Origin: Bacteroidales bacterium
Lineage (GTDB): Bacteria; Bacteroidota; Bacteroidia; Bacteroidales; FEN-979
Assembly (NCBI GenBank): GCA_023231005.1
Contig: JALNWG010000004.1
Span: forward strand, 1 to 64,000
Direction of reading: 5' to 3'
DNA: 64,000 bases
Below are positions 51,660-60,874 of the stretch, in pieces. The stretch's first letter is position 1; the number at the start of each line of letters is the position of its first letter. The notes beneath the pieces are model-generated. The model was not told where the DNA came from. It worked only from the letters and a program-made list of their open reading frames with translations, and did not search any database. The position numbers and the translations under genes are program-made.

Positions 51660-52643
51660 CTATCCTTCAAACATCTGGGAACATCCGCGGATATCTCCCG
51701 TTTGGAAACGCCCCAAAACTTCAAACTGATCTTTTTCTCTAAGGCATCCCATATCCTGAGTCGCAATAAAACTACAGGAATTTTGATTTGCCAGGTCAAT
51801 AATGTTGATTCCACCGGTTTTTCCAATTCCCACAAAGGCCAATGGATCATTGATATCACGGATCATTATTTTTAACCATGGAACAGGTGAAAACAATCCT
51901 TGCCCCATAGAATAAGCCTGCGATAACATCTCCGTCATTCCATATTCAGAATGTATGGTATCTACTCCAAACCCACGGCAAAGTAAAGGATGAAGTTCAT
52001 CCCGGATAAGTTCTCTGCGTTGATTTTTCATCCCTCCGGTCTCCATTACAATTAACGGGGAATAGTCTCCCGGATTTGTTTTTGCGAAATCAAGTAAAGC
52101 ATAAGCCAGCCCGATCAATATAACTTTTTTTCCCGGAGACCGGCGCTGTAACAATCTTTCCTTTAATCCCGGATAAGAAGTGAGGAAATAGCCGTTTTCT
52201 GCGCTCTGGCTTTGATCCATCAATTGCTGGATCATAAAAACCAGGGAGGAATCGGGATTTTGTTCCGGTGTTGGAGTGAGTGAAAGAAACTGGACCTCTT
52301 CCGGAGAGCCATAGAAATGGGAAAAACCATTTAGAAGAGAATGGCAATACAAAGAAATATCTGAAACCAAGTGGTGGCTTCGCTCCATGCCCGTTGTACC
52401 ACTACTTGTAAAAACAACCTGAGGAGGAGCCTCTCCACATAAAACCTGCTGTGATTTAAAAAATTCAATAGGTAAAAAAGGAATTTCTTCTAAACAGGTA
52501 ACATCTTCGGGCTTTACACCACGGGCATCTACATACCTTCTGTAAACCTGATTTTGAAGATACTGGTGAGAGAATACCTCCAACGCCAGGGTGAGAAATT
52601 CTGCAGGGTTACTAATTTCAAAAAACTTTTCTTTAGTATTCAT
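51660..52643 (-). CDS. LuxE/PaaK-type acyl-protein synthetase-like protein
   Basis: A 327-residue adenylate-forming enzyme of the LuxE type (acyl-protein or acyl-acceptor synthetase). Marks: EIPFLPIEFFKSQQV, the phosphate loop VFTSSGTTGMERSHH and YGMTEMLSQAYSMGQG at the adenylate. It lacks the longer C-terminal domain of full ANL ligases. LuxE proper activates fatty acids for a reductase in bioluminescence, but no luciferase or reductase genes are here, so the acceptor is unknown. It is divergent from the lipoprotein gene at 52729 and convergent with rsmI. Confidence 0.83.
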   Translation of the reverse strand: MNTKEKFFEISNPAEFLTLALEVFSHQYLQNQVYRRYVDARGVKPEDVTCLEEIPFLPIEFFKSQQVLCGEAPPQVVFTSSGTTGMERSHHLVSDISLYCHSLLNGFSHFYGSPEEVQFLSLTPTPEQNPDSSLVFMIQQLMDQSQSAENGYFLTSYPGLKERLLQRRSPGKKVILIGLAYALLDFAKTNPGDYSPLIVMETGGMKNQRRELIRDELHPLLCRGFGVDTIHSEYGMTEMLSQAYSMGQGLFSPVPWLKIMIRDINDPLAFVGIGKTGGINIIDLANQNSCSFIATQDMGCLREKDQFEVLGRFQTGDIRGCSQMFEG

Positions 52644-52678
52644 TCACTGTTTTTCAAACCGATAACAAGAAAATGTCG

Positions 52679-52686
52679 TAATTTTG
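52679..52686 (+). promoter_or_regulatory. TAnnTTTG promoter -7 box for the lipoprotein-mrdA-rodA operon
   Basis: TAATTTTG is a full match, about 42 bases before the lipoprotein ATG. Confidence 0.5.
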
Positions 52687-52728
52687 CGACTTTGCAAAGG
52701 TAATGTTTTACCCTTTTAATCTGCGTTT

Positions 52729-53253
52729 ATGTTTTCTGCCTTTCATCATGGTTTTCGTATCGCATTGGGTCTGACAATGGCTGTATCTTTTTTTCTGTTC
52801 ACTTCCTGTATTAAAAAAGAAACTTTTCCAGATATCCCTGAAATTGCCTACTTGGGATTCACTTCCCTCCCCGATTCAGGGAAGGCGGTAACAACAGGCA
52901 TTCTTACCATCTCTTTTAAAGATGGGAACGGGGATATTGGACTTAATCCCGGCGACACATTGCCTCCATTTAACAAAAATGGAAATTATTATTACAACTA
53001 CGTGATTGATTATTATGAAAAACAAATGGGCACGTATGTAAAAATTACGCTTGATCCTCCGTATAATGCCAGAATTCCATATCTTACACCCGACGATCCC
53101 AACAAATCCATTAAAGGCTACATTGTAGACACCCTGCAACTGAATCCGAAACCCCTGTACGATACCATTAAGTTCAAATTTTACATCTACGACCGGGCTT
53201 TGAATAAAAGCAATGTTGACTCCACCCCTCCCATTATCCTAAGAAGGCCATAA
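52729..53253 (+). CDS. lipoprotein of unknown function preceding mrdA
   Basis: A 174-residue protein with SpII signal ending FLFTSC at about residue 27, so lipidated. The mature part is strand-rich with repeated YY and DP turns (YYYNYVIDYYEKQM, TLDPPYNARIP, FKFYIYDRAL) suggesting a small immunoglobulin-like or beta-sandwich domain. No named family. It leads an operon with mrdA (six bases on) and rodA, so it may serve the elongation machinery, though this is inference from position alone. Confidence 0.75.
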   Translation: MFSAFHHGFRIALGLTMAVSFFLFTSCIKKETFPDIPEIAYLGFTSLPDSGKAVTTGILTISFKDGNGDIGLNPGDTLPPFNKNGNYYYNYVIDYYEKQMGTYVKITLDPPYNARIPYLTPDDPNKSIKGYIVDTLQLNPKPLYDTIKFKFYIYDRALNKSNVDSTPPIILRRP

Positions 53254-53259
53254 AAACGA

Positions 53260-55125
53260 ATGGAAAGGATATACGCAGACCGTAAATATATTATCATAGG
53301 TTTTTTTCTGCTGATTGGATTGGTTTTTCTGATCCGGCTATTTTATATTCAGATTCTGGTTGATAAATACATACTTTCCTCAAATAACAATGTTCTCCGG
53401 TATATGACCCAGTACCCTGCCCGTGGGTTGGTATTTGACCGTAACGGAAAACTACTTGTATATAACGAAGCAGCCTATGATTTGATGGTCATTCCCAAGC
53501 AGGTAAAAAATCCCGATACCATGGCTTTATGTGCCCTGATTGGTATTGACAAACAGGAGTTTATTAACAGATTACAAAAAGCAAGTAACTTTTCCCCCTA
53601 TCGTCCTTCTATTTTTGAAGCTCAGATTACCCGTGAAAATTATGGGTATCTGGAAGAAAAGCTATTTCTTTTTCAAGGTTTCTTCGTTCAATCTCGCACC
53701 TTAAGAAAGTACACCTACCCGATTGCCGCCCATACCCTGGGATATATCGGGGAAGCAAATCCCGACCTGATTGCCAGAAACAGTTATTATAAATCGGGTG
53801 ATTATGTTGGGATCAGCGGGATTGAAAAATCATACGAAGATATTCTTCGTGGGAAAAAAGGGTTGAAGATCCGGGTTTATGATGTATTAAACCGCGATAA
53901 GGGAAGTTTCAGGGAAGGAAAATATGACACCACCTCTGTTGCGGGTACTAATCTTTATTCTTCGCTGGATGCCGACCTTCAGGCTTATGGTGAGCTACTG
54001 ATGACGAATAAAAAAGGAAGCATTGTGGCCATCGAACCAAGTACCGGAGAGATATTATGTATTGTTTCGAGCCCGGCATACGATCCCAACCTGTTGGTGG
54101 GAAATATCCGAAAAAAGAATTACACCCAGCTTCTTCTTGACACAGTATATGTACCACTTTTCAACCGGGCTTTAATGGCCATGTATCCACCAGGTTCAAC
54201 CTTCAAACTGGTAGATGCATTGATCGGGCAGCAGGAGGGAGTTCTAACTCCAGATACCCGTTATAGTTGCAACGGTGGGTTTCCCATTGGGAATGGGAAA
54301 ATGGTGGCTTGCCATCGACATCCTTCGCCACTTGACCTGATTGGTGCCATCCAGACTTCGTGTAATGGATATTTTTGCCGGGTTTTCAAATCCATCATTG
54401 ATAATAGAATATATGCATCTACACGAAAAGCTTATGAAAGTTGGCGAAAAGCTGTGATGAGCTTCGGCTTTGGGAAAAAGTTAGGCATCGACATCCCAGG
54501 TGAAGCAAATGGAAATATTCCCACCCCGGCCTATTATGATAAATATCATGGAAAAGACCGCTGGCGATCCATGTCGATCATTTCACTGGCAATCGGGCAA
54601 GGGGAAATCGGAATTACACCGATTCAGCTGGCAAACATGGCAGCCGCTATATCCAACAAAGGATGGTTTTATACCCCCCATATCATTCGTGCCATTGGAA
54701 AGAAAGACAGTCTGAACCAAGCCTTTATGCAAAAACACCTATTGGCAGTGGATCAGCGGTATTTTGATGTTGTGATTGAGGGAATGGCCAATGTAATGAC
54801 TGCCGGGACCGGAGCTGCAGTGAAACTCGACAGTATCACTATGTGTGGAAAAACAGGGACTGCACAAAATCCTCATGGAAAGAATCATTCCATTTTTATC
54901 GCATTTGCCCCCAAGGATAACCCACAAATAGCCATATCCGTGGTTTGTGAAAATGCTGGATTTGGAGCTACCTGGGCAGCCCCCATCGCCAGTTTGATGA
55001 TTGAAAAATATCTCAAGAAACAAGTCAAGCGTAAAGAAATGGAAGAACGGATGATCAACGGAAATCTGATCAATGGAAAATTACCGGAAAGTGAGACAGG
55101 ACAAGGGAATATTTTACAGGATTGA
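53260..55125 (+). CDS. mrdA: penicillin-binding protein 2 (elongation transpeptidase)
   Basis: A 621-residue class B transpeptidase cross-linking peptidoglycan during side-wall growth. One N-terminal membrane helix (about 10-30), a dimerisation domain with YPARGLVFDRNGK, and a transpeptidase domain with SxxK in PPGSTFKLVDALI (S313, K316), SxN in IQTSCNGYF and KTG in MCGKTGTAQNPHGKN. rodA starts before its end (overlap of about 53 bases), a usual coupling of the pair. mreBCD genes, often upstream in other bacteria, are absent here. Confidence 0.95.
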   Translation: MERIYADRKYIIIGFFLLIGLVFLIRLFYIQILVDKYILSSNNNVLRYMTQYPARGLVFDRNGKLLVYNEAAYDLMVIPKQVKNPDTMALCALIGIDKQEFINRLQKASNFSPYRPSIFEAQITRENYGYLEEKLFLFQGFFVQSRTLRKYTYPIAAHTLGYIGEANPDLIARNSYYKSGDYVGISGIEKSYEDILRGKKGLKIRVYDVLNRDKGSFREGKYDTTSVAGTNLYSSLDADLQAYGELLMTNKKGSIVAIEPSTGEILCIVSSPAYDPNLLVGNIRKKNYTQLLLDTVYVPLFNRALMAMYPPGSTFKLVDALIGQQEGVLTPDTRYSCNGGFPIGNGKMVACHRHPSPLDLIGAIQTSCNGYFCRVFKSIIDNRIYASTRKAYESWRKAVMSFGFGKKLGIDIPGEANGNIPTPAYYDKYHGKDRWRSMSIISLAIGQGEIGITPIQLANMAAAISNKGWFYTPHIIRAIGKKDSLNQAFMQKHLLAVDQRYFDVVIEGMANVMTAGTGAAVKLDSITMCGKTGTAQNPHGKNHSIFIAFAPKDNPQIAISVVCENAGFGATWAAPIASLMIEKYLKKQVKRKEMEERMINGNLINGKLPESETGQGNILQD

Positions 55126-56350
55126 CTGGATATTGGTTGCAATTTATCTTGGGCTGATTTTGATCGGCTGGGTGAATATATATGCAGCAGTATACGATGA
55201 GAATCATCACAACATCGTAGATCTTACACAAAAATACGGGAAGCAGATGATTTTCATCATCGCCGCTTTGATTATTGGACTTGGGACGCTGATCATCGAC
55301 CCGAAATTCTTTTCTCAATTCGCCTATTTTATCTATGGATTTTTCCTCTTTTTATTAATTCTGGTCATTTTTTCCGGTCGTGAGATTGCCGGGTCGAAGG
55401 GGTGGTTTGCCATTGGGGGATTTGGAATTCAACCGGCTGAATTTGCGAAGTTAGGAACATGCCTGGCACTTGCTAAATATCTCAGTACCATGGATGTGGA
55501 CATCAGAAAAATCCAAAATCTGTTTGTTGCTTCTGCTATTATTTTATTTCCTGCATTGATCGTTCTGTTACAGCACGACACCGGATCTGCCATTGTTTTT
55601 CTGGCGTTGGTCATTGTCCTTTACCGGGCTGGACTTACCGGAATAGTCCCCTTGGCATTTCTAGTTCTCCCAATGCTGGGTATCCTGGCCTTAATGATTC
55701 CTAAATTAATTCTGGTAGGAATCCTGGCTTTGGTAGTATTGGGTTATTATTTTTTCTCTGATCGGAAGATACGAACCATCTTAATTTCCATAGTTCTGTT
55801 TTTTTCCTCCGTAGGTTTTGTTTTTTCAGTCAATTATAGTGTTAACCATATTCTTGAACCCCATCAGCGAAACCGAATCTATGTTTTGCTGGGCCAGGAT
55901 ACCGATCTGAAAGGTGCCGGATACAACGTTAACCAATCTCTCATTGCCATTGGATCCGGAAAACTATTTGGAAAAGGCTTTTTACAGGGGACTCAAACAA
56001 AATACAATTTTGTTCCGGAGCAAAGTACCGATTTTATTTTCTGTACGATTGGAGAAGAAAGAGGATTTGTAGGATCTGCAATTGTAATTTTACTTTATAT
56101 GGGCCTTTTTGTCCGTATCCTCCTTTTGGCTGAACGACAGCGATCACGCTTTGGCAGGTTTTACGGTTATGGTGTGGCTTCCATTCTATTCTTCCACTTC
56201 GCAATCAACATCGGAATGACCCTCGGGCTGGTACCGGTCATAGGGATTCCACTTCCATTTATCAGCTACGGAGGATCTTCCCTCTGGGCTTTTACCTTAT
56301 TATTATTTATCTTCATCCGTCAGGATTCGTACCGGTATGAGCTGATCTGA
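55073..56350 (+). CDS. rodA: rod shape-determining protein RodA (SEDS glycosyltransferase)
   Basis: A 425-residue polytopic protein of the SEDS family that polymerises peptidoglycan glycan strands with PBP2. About ten membrane segments; conserved FAIGGFGIQPAEFAKLG-type and LQHDTGSAIVFLAL with SIGSGKLFGKGFLQGTQTKYNFVPEQSTDFIF and GIPLPFISYGGSSLWA near the end. The ATG at 55073 overlaps mrdA by 53 bases; a GTG at 55091 (giving VRQDKGIFYRIDWI) fits the family N-terminus better and is a real alternative. It ends the operon. Confidence 0.95.
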   Translation: MENYRKVRQDKGIFYRIDWILVAIYLGLILIGWVNIYAAVYDENHHNIVDLTQKYGKQMIFIIAALIIGLGTLIIDPKFFSQFAYFIYGFFLFLLILVIFSGREIAGSKGWFAIGGFGIQPAEFAKLGTCLALAKYLSTMDVDIRKIQNLFVASAIILFPALIVLLQHDTGSAIVFLALVIVLYRAGLTGIVPLAFLVLPMLGILALMIPKLILVGILALVVLGYYFFSDRKIRTILISIVLFFSSVGFVFSVNYSVNHILEPHQRNRIYVLLGQDTDLKGAGYNVNQSLIAIGSGKLFGKGFLQGTQTKYNFVPEQSTDFIFCTIGEERGFVGSAIVILLYMGLFVRILLLAERQRSRFGRFYGYGVASILFFHFAINIGMTLGLVPVIGIPLPFISYGGSSLWAFTLLLFIFIRQDSYRYELI

Positions 56351-56363
56351 GATCAGTATCCCG

Positions 56364-57212
56364 CTATTTCCCTTGATTAATCAATCTACTAATTGGATAG
56401 GGTTCCTGGCTTTGTAAAAAATAAATGGTCTGCGCGTCTACTTGTTGATATTCGCGATAAAGCCCATCATTGTTGTTGGTATTGGAAACCGGGATATTCC
56501 CGTCCATCAATCCGGCATATCCGAGAAACTGCAACATATCGCCCGGAGTTTGAAAAGATATCCGGGTAAAGTAAATATCTAAATCCATTTGGGTCAATAA
56601 AGTGGCAAACATCTGAAACCGAACTCCCAAAAACAGATCCTGAAAAGGAAACATGCAATTTTGCAATCCGATTGGCCCCTGTAAATAGGCCAGATTGTAC
56701 CGGCTTGGTTTAAAAGCTGATAAATTAAAAGGAGCCGGTAATGTCAGAACATTCTGCTGATTTTTCTTCATCAGGATCTGGGCTACTGGCAGGAAATATT
56801 TTTTTGCCTGTTCCATCCCGGATTCACCGGTTATCAAAATATACAGATTCCCATAAGCAGCCTGGTATTGAAATTGATTATTGCAATCGTAAGGATTGAT
56901 GGTATCACGCTGCTGGCACTTTATCACCGATAAAGAATATATCCCAAAGGCTTCTTCCGGACTACCCATCAAGTAAACTTCGGCCTTAACTTTTGCATTT
57001 TCCCAAATGATTTCCTGAACCATCACCGATTTAAATCCAAATTCGAGATAAAGATCCATTCCTGTATTCAGATAACTCCAGGCAGCATCAATATCATAAA
57101 GTGTGGAAGGGGGAACAATGGCATCGGGGAAATCATGACCATCGATGGGAAAAATGGTTTGTGAAGCCAAAAAGACAGGAATGAATAAAAATAACAGTAA
57201 AAATTTTCTCAT
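56364..57212 (-). CDS. DUF6599-like secreted protein
   Basis: A 282-residue protein with signal peptide MRKFLLLFLFIPVFLASQT. The segment ATLYDIDAAWSYLNTGMDLY-like (residues about 38-58) with LEFGFKSVMVQEI and AEVYLMGSPEEAFGIYS is shared with DUF6599 proteins, which have unknown roles. The rest is strand-rich. It is probably in the periplasm or exported. Convergent with rodA and divergent from the M16 peptidase. Confidence 0.72.
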   Translation of the reverse strand: MRKFLLLFLFIPVFLASQTIFPIDGHDFPDAIVPPSTLYDIDAAWSYLNTGMDLYLEFGFKSVMVQEIIWENAKVKAEVYLMGSPEEAFGIYSLSVIKCQQRDTINPYDCNNQFQYQAAYGNLYILITGESGMEQAKKYFLPVAQILMKKNQQNVLTLPAPFNLSAFKPSRYNLAYLQGPIGLQNCMFPFQDLFLGVRFQMFATLLTQMDLDIYFTRISFQTPGDMLQFLGYAGLMDGNIPVSNTNNNDGLYREYQQVDAQTIYFLQSQEPYPISRLINQGK

Positions 57213-57385
57213 AGTTTGTGCATGTTATAAATCTTGTGTTTCTTAATTGCCAGTTTCAAAGATAAACGAAAATCCTTCCAGTGGCACTGTTCATCGAGAA
57301 CTTTCATTAAGGTAGCGAAATTTTGATGAAGTCCTCTTTCTTTGCATTAATTTTCACGTTCGATTCATCCAAAAATTTGAACACC

Positions 57386-60382
57386 ATGAAAAAAATGATC
57401 CGCCACCTCGAAAATTGTCTGACCTTTGTTGCCTTATTCGTGACAACATTTTTATTCATTTTTCTTTTATCCTCCTGTATGCAGAAAAAAAATTATCATG
57501 GTTTTCGCTTGATCGAAAAACGCTTTGTGAAAGAGGTCAATAGCGATGTCTTCTATTTTGAACACGAGAAAAGCGGAGCCAGACTCATCAAAATTGCGAA
57601 CGACGATCCCAATAAAACTTTCTGTATCGCCTTCAAGACTTTTCCCGAATCGGATAACGGCATACCTCATATTATTGAACATTCGGTATTGAATGGTTCG
57701 AAGAATTTTCCGGTACGTAGTCCCTTTGATATCCTCTCCAAAGGTTCATTGAATACCTTTCTGAATGCGATGACATCGAAGGATTTCACAATGTATCCCG
57801 TAGCCAGCATGAACAACAAAGACTATTTCAACCTTATGCATGTTTATCTTGATGCAGTCTTCAATCCTTTGCTATACAACGACCCACGAATTCTGAAACA
57901 GGAAGGTTGGCATTATGAACTAACCGGGAAAGATGAACCGCTTCAATACACCGGAGTGGTTTATAATGAGATGAAAGGTGCATTTTCGAATCCGGACCGT
58001 GAATTATGGTACCAGATTTTCAAAAACCTCTTCCCTGATAATGCTTATGGATTTGAGTCAGGAGGATATCCGACAGCCATTCCGACTCTGACACAGGAAG
58101 CATTTGTCAATTTCCATAAAAAATACTACCACCCCGAAAACAGTTATATCTATCTTTATGGCAACGGGGACCTTGATAAGGAACTGGCATTTATCGATTC
58201 CGCTTATCTTACAAATTATCAAAAAAACAATCACCGGGCTACCATTGAAGATCAGAAGCCGTTTAGAGCCATGAAAAAGGTAACGGCACAATATCCTTTG
58301 ATGGAAGGTTCTGATACGAAGAACCAGACGTTTCTCTCTTACAATTTCGTGGCAGGACATAATACGGATCAGGCGTTGTCCATGGCGCTTGATGTTTTGT
58401 GCGATGTTTTGGTTAATCAGGAATCTGCTCCGGTCCGGTTGGCGCTTCAGCAGGCCGGTATTGGACAAGATGTAACCGCCTCAAACTCCGGCTTCAAACA
58501 AAATGTCATTACCATCACAGCCCAGAATGCAAATCCTGAGGAAAAAGAAAAGTTTCTCAAAGTTGTACAAGATGCATTGAAAACAGCCGCCGACAAAGGA
58601 TTAGATAAAAAAGAGGTGGAAGGTGTGCTCAACAGGCTGGAATTCCGGTTGCGTGAAGGTGACGATGCCCAAAAAGGAATGACCTGGCTCAATCAAACTT
58701 TACCTGGGTGGTTCTTTGCAAACGATCCGTTCCTTGGACTGGAGTACGAAAAGCCATTGGCTGAAGTGAAAAAATCATTCACAACCGATTATCTCGAAAT
58801 TATTATCCGCAAATATTTTCTCAACAACCCCCATTCTCTATTGGTTTGTCTTGAACCAAAACAAGGATTGGAAAAGGAAAGGAATGTAAAAACCGAAGCA
58901 GAACTAAAAGCCTATAAATCGGCCCTGAATGAAACTCAGATAGCCGGATTGATCAAGGAGACCACCGATCTGATCGAATATCAAAAACGGGAAGACACAC
59001 CGCAAGCGTTAGCTACGATCCCCATGCTTGAAATAAAAGACATCGATCCCAAGGCCTCCTTTTATAATGTCGATCAAACCACCATGAACGGAATTCCGGT
59101 TTTGACCCATGAAGAATTCACCAACGATGTTGTGTATGTTAATCTGTACTTTGACATGCGGGTAATTCCACAGGAACTGATTCCTTATGCCTCTTTATTG
59201 TCCAATGTGCTTGGCTCCCTAAACACTAAAAATTATTCATTTGCCGACCTCAACAAGGCATTGAACATCAATACCGGTGGTTTTTATACCAACCTCCGAA
59301 CTTTTCAGGAAAAATTTGATGATGATAAATTGATCCCAAAATTCGTGGTTACCTCGAAAGCACTGAATGATAAACTTGAAAAACTATTTGATCTAAGTGG
59401 AGAAGTACTTGACAGAACCATTTATACCGACACTGCCCGATTGAAAACCGTTTTGATACGCCATCAATCACAACTCGATGCCATGATCAAAGGGAACGGA
59501 TATCAGGTTGCCAGCCGGCGATTACAATCTTACCTGAGCAATCAGGGTATGTTCAATGAACTCGCTTCCGGAGTAGAATATTACTGGTTTGTAACAAATC
59601 TGATTAAATCATTCGATAAAAATTCAGGGCAGGTCAGCGAAAACCTTAAAAAGGTTGCTTCCCTGTTGTTCACCAAAAACAACCTCATTTCTTCTGTAAC
59701 CTATTCAAAGAAAGACCAGGCCGAATATGCCAAAGGATTGGAATTACTTACCCGGCAGCTTCCTCAATCCAAGCCGGTTTATCAATCCTGGGTTTTTAAT
59801 CCTGAAAAAAAGAATGAAGGATTGATGGCTGCCTCAAAAGTACAATATGTCATTGAAGGATATAACTTTAAAAAGTTGGGCTATTCCTGGGATGGCAAGA
59901 TGCGCGTCTTGAGCCAGATTCTCTCAACCGATTGGCTGCAATCCCGTATCCGTGTTATCGGTGGTGCTTATGGTGGATTTAGTTTTATCTCTCCGAATGG
60001 TAATTTTCTCTTTAATTCTTATCGCGATCCCAACTTGAAAGCAACCGTGGAAAATTATAAGGCTACGGTTGAATATCTATTAAATTTCAAAGAAGATGAT
60101 ACAGCCATGACCCGTTATATCATCGGAACCATTGCTGAGATGGATGCTCCGCTCACCTCTTCTCAAAAGGGGGATCTGGCGGTAACGCTATTCTTCTCAA
60201 AACGCACTGCAGCAGATATTCAAAAAGACCGGGATGCGGTACTAGAAACAAAATCACAGGACATCCGGGAATTTACCAAGCTCGTAAAATCTATACTGGA
60301 TCAGAATACGTTGTGTGTATATGGAAATCCCGAAAAAATCAATACAGACAAATCCTTGTTTAAAAATCTGGTAAAACTATAA
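57386..60382 (+). CDS. M16C metallopeptidase lipoprotein (presequence-protease-like)
   Basis: A 998-residue peptidase from the ATG at 57386: MKKMIRHLENCLTFVALFVT and a lipobox LLSSC around residue 31, so an anchored lipoprotein. The inverted zinc motif HxxEH is at H95, E98, H99 in GIPHIIEHSVLNG; the third ligand lies in the EMKGAFSNPDRE segment region. The LNTFLNAMTSKDFTMYPVAS block is typical of the M16C (PreP) subgroup, which degrades peptides in a closed chamber of four similar domains. An earlier ATG at 57323 is in frame but puts the signal peptide inside. It probably degrades peptides outside the inner membrane. Confidence 0.9.
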   Translation: MKKMIRHLENCLTFVALFVTTFLFIFLLSSCMQKKNYHGFRLIEKRFVKEVNSDVFYFEHEKSGARLIKIANDDPNKTFCIAFKTFPESDNGIPHIIEHSVLNGSKNFPVRSPFDILSKGSLNTFLNAMTSKDFTMYPVASMNNKDYFNLMHVYLDAVFNPLLYNDPRILKQEGWHYELTGKDEPLQYTGVVYNEMKGAFSNPDRELWYQIFKNLFPDNAYGFESGGYPTAIPTLTQEAFVNFHKKYYHPENSYIYLYGNGDLDKELAFIDSAYLTNYQKNNHRATIEDQKPFRAMKKVTAQYPLMEGSDTKNQTFLSYNFVAGHNTDQALSMALDVLCDVLVNQESAPVRLALQQAGIGQDVTASNSGFKQNVITITAQNANPEEKEKFLKVVQDALKTAADKGLDKKEVEGVLNRLEFRLREGDDAQKGMTWLNQTLPGWFFANDPFLGLEYEKPLAEVKKSFTTDYLEIIIRKYFLNNPHSLLVCLEPKQGLEKERNVKTEAELKAYKSALNETQIAGLIKETTDLIEYQKREDTPQALATIPMLEIKDIDPKASFYNVDQTTMNGIPVLTHEEFTNDVVYVNLYFDMRVIPQELIPYASLLSNVLGSLNTKNYSFADLNKALNINTGGFYTNLRTFQEKFDDDKLIPKFVVTSKALNDKLEKLFDLSGEVLDRTIYTDTARLKTVLIRHQSQLDAMIKGNGYQVASRRLQSYLSNQGMFNELASGVEYYWFVTNLIKSFDKNSGQVSENLKKVASLLFTKNNLISSVTYSKKDQAEYAKGLELLTRQLPQSKPVYQSWVFNPEKKNEGLMAASKVQYVIEGYNFKKLGYSWDGKMRVLSQILSTDWLQSRIRVIGGAYGGFSFISPNGNFLFNSYRDPNLKATVENYKATVEYLLNFKEDDTAMTRYIIGTIAEMDAPLTSSQKGDLAVTLFFSKRTAADIQKDRDAVLETKSQDIREFTKLVKSILDQNTLCVYGNPEKINTDKSLFKNLVKL

Positions 60383-60400
60383 ACAAACCGGAACAAAAAA

Positions 60401-60781
60401 TCATTCACGGTAAAAATCAGCAAGAGAACCAAAATAGCTTTTATTCCATCCCCGTATGATTTCTGTAAAATCTTCATCCGGAATATTGGTATGAATCAAT
60501 TCGACCGAAGTGCCTTGTTTTTGCGGATGAAGTGTGATGGTAACAATTGATTTTTCTTGTTGATCACCAAAATACCATTCCTGAACTATCTTTTTCCCCT
60601 CTTCAAAGGAAATATTTTGCCCAGAAATACTTCCATCCCAAAGGGAAAATTCGGAGCCGGGAACGGTCGTCATTTCTGCGGGTTCACCAGTCCATAAACG
60701 GATGGTTGATGAATTGGTGAGGGCATGGTAAACATCTTCGGGGACCGCAGGAATGCTATAGTATTTTTTAAAATCCTTCAT
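60401..60781 (-). CDS. SRPBCC / AHSA1-like protein
   Basis: A 126-residue START-like domain protein that begins MKDFKKYYSIPAVPEDVYHA. The cavity-forming pattern IRLWTGEPAEM, EFSLWDGSISGQN, IVQEWYFGD and VELIHTNIPDEDFTEIIRGW is typical of AHSA1/SRPBCC. The bound ligand is unknown. It lies alone on the minus strand between the M16 peptidase and the MFS gene. Confidence 0.83.
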   Translation of the reverse strand: MKDFKKYYSIPAVPEDVYHALTNSSTIRLWTGEPAEMTTVPGSEFSLWDGSISGQNISFEEGKKIVQEWYFGDQQEKSIVTITLHPQKQGTSVELIHTNIPDEDFTEIIRGWNKSYFGSLADFYRE

Positions 60782-60862
60782 AAGGAATTTATTAATTCGA
60801 TGGTTGACTAATTGAAATCCAAAGTTAGAAGATTATTATCATGAATGAAAATTAAGTATTTG

Positions 60863-60870
60863 TAATTTTG
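60863..60870 (+). promoter_or_regulatory. TAnnTTTG promoter -7 box next to the MFS transporter start
   Basis: TAATTTTG is a full match and ends four bases before the ATG, so the message would have practically no leader. Confidence 0.5.
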
Positions 60871-60874
60871 TAGC

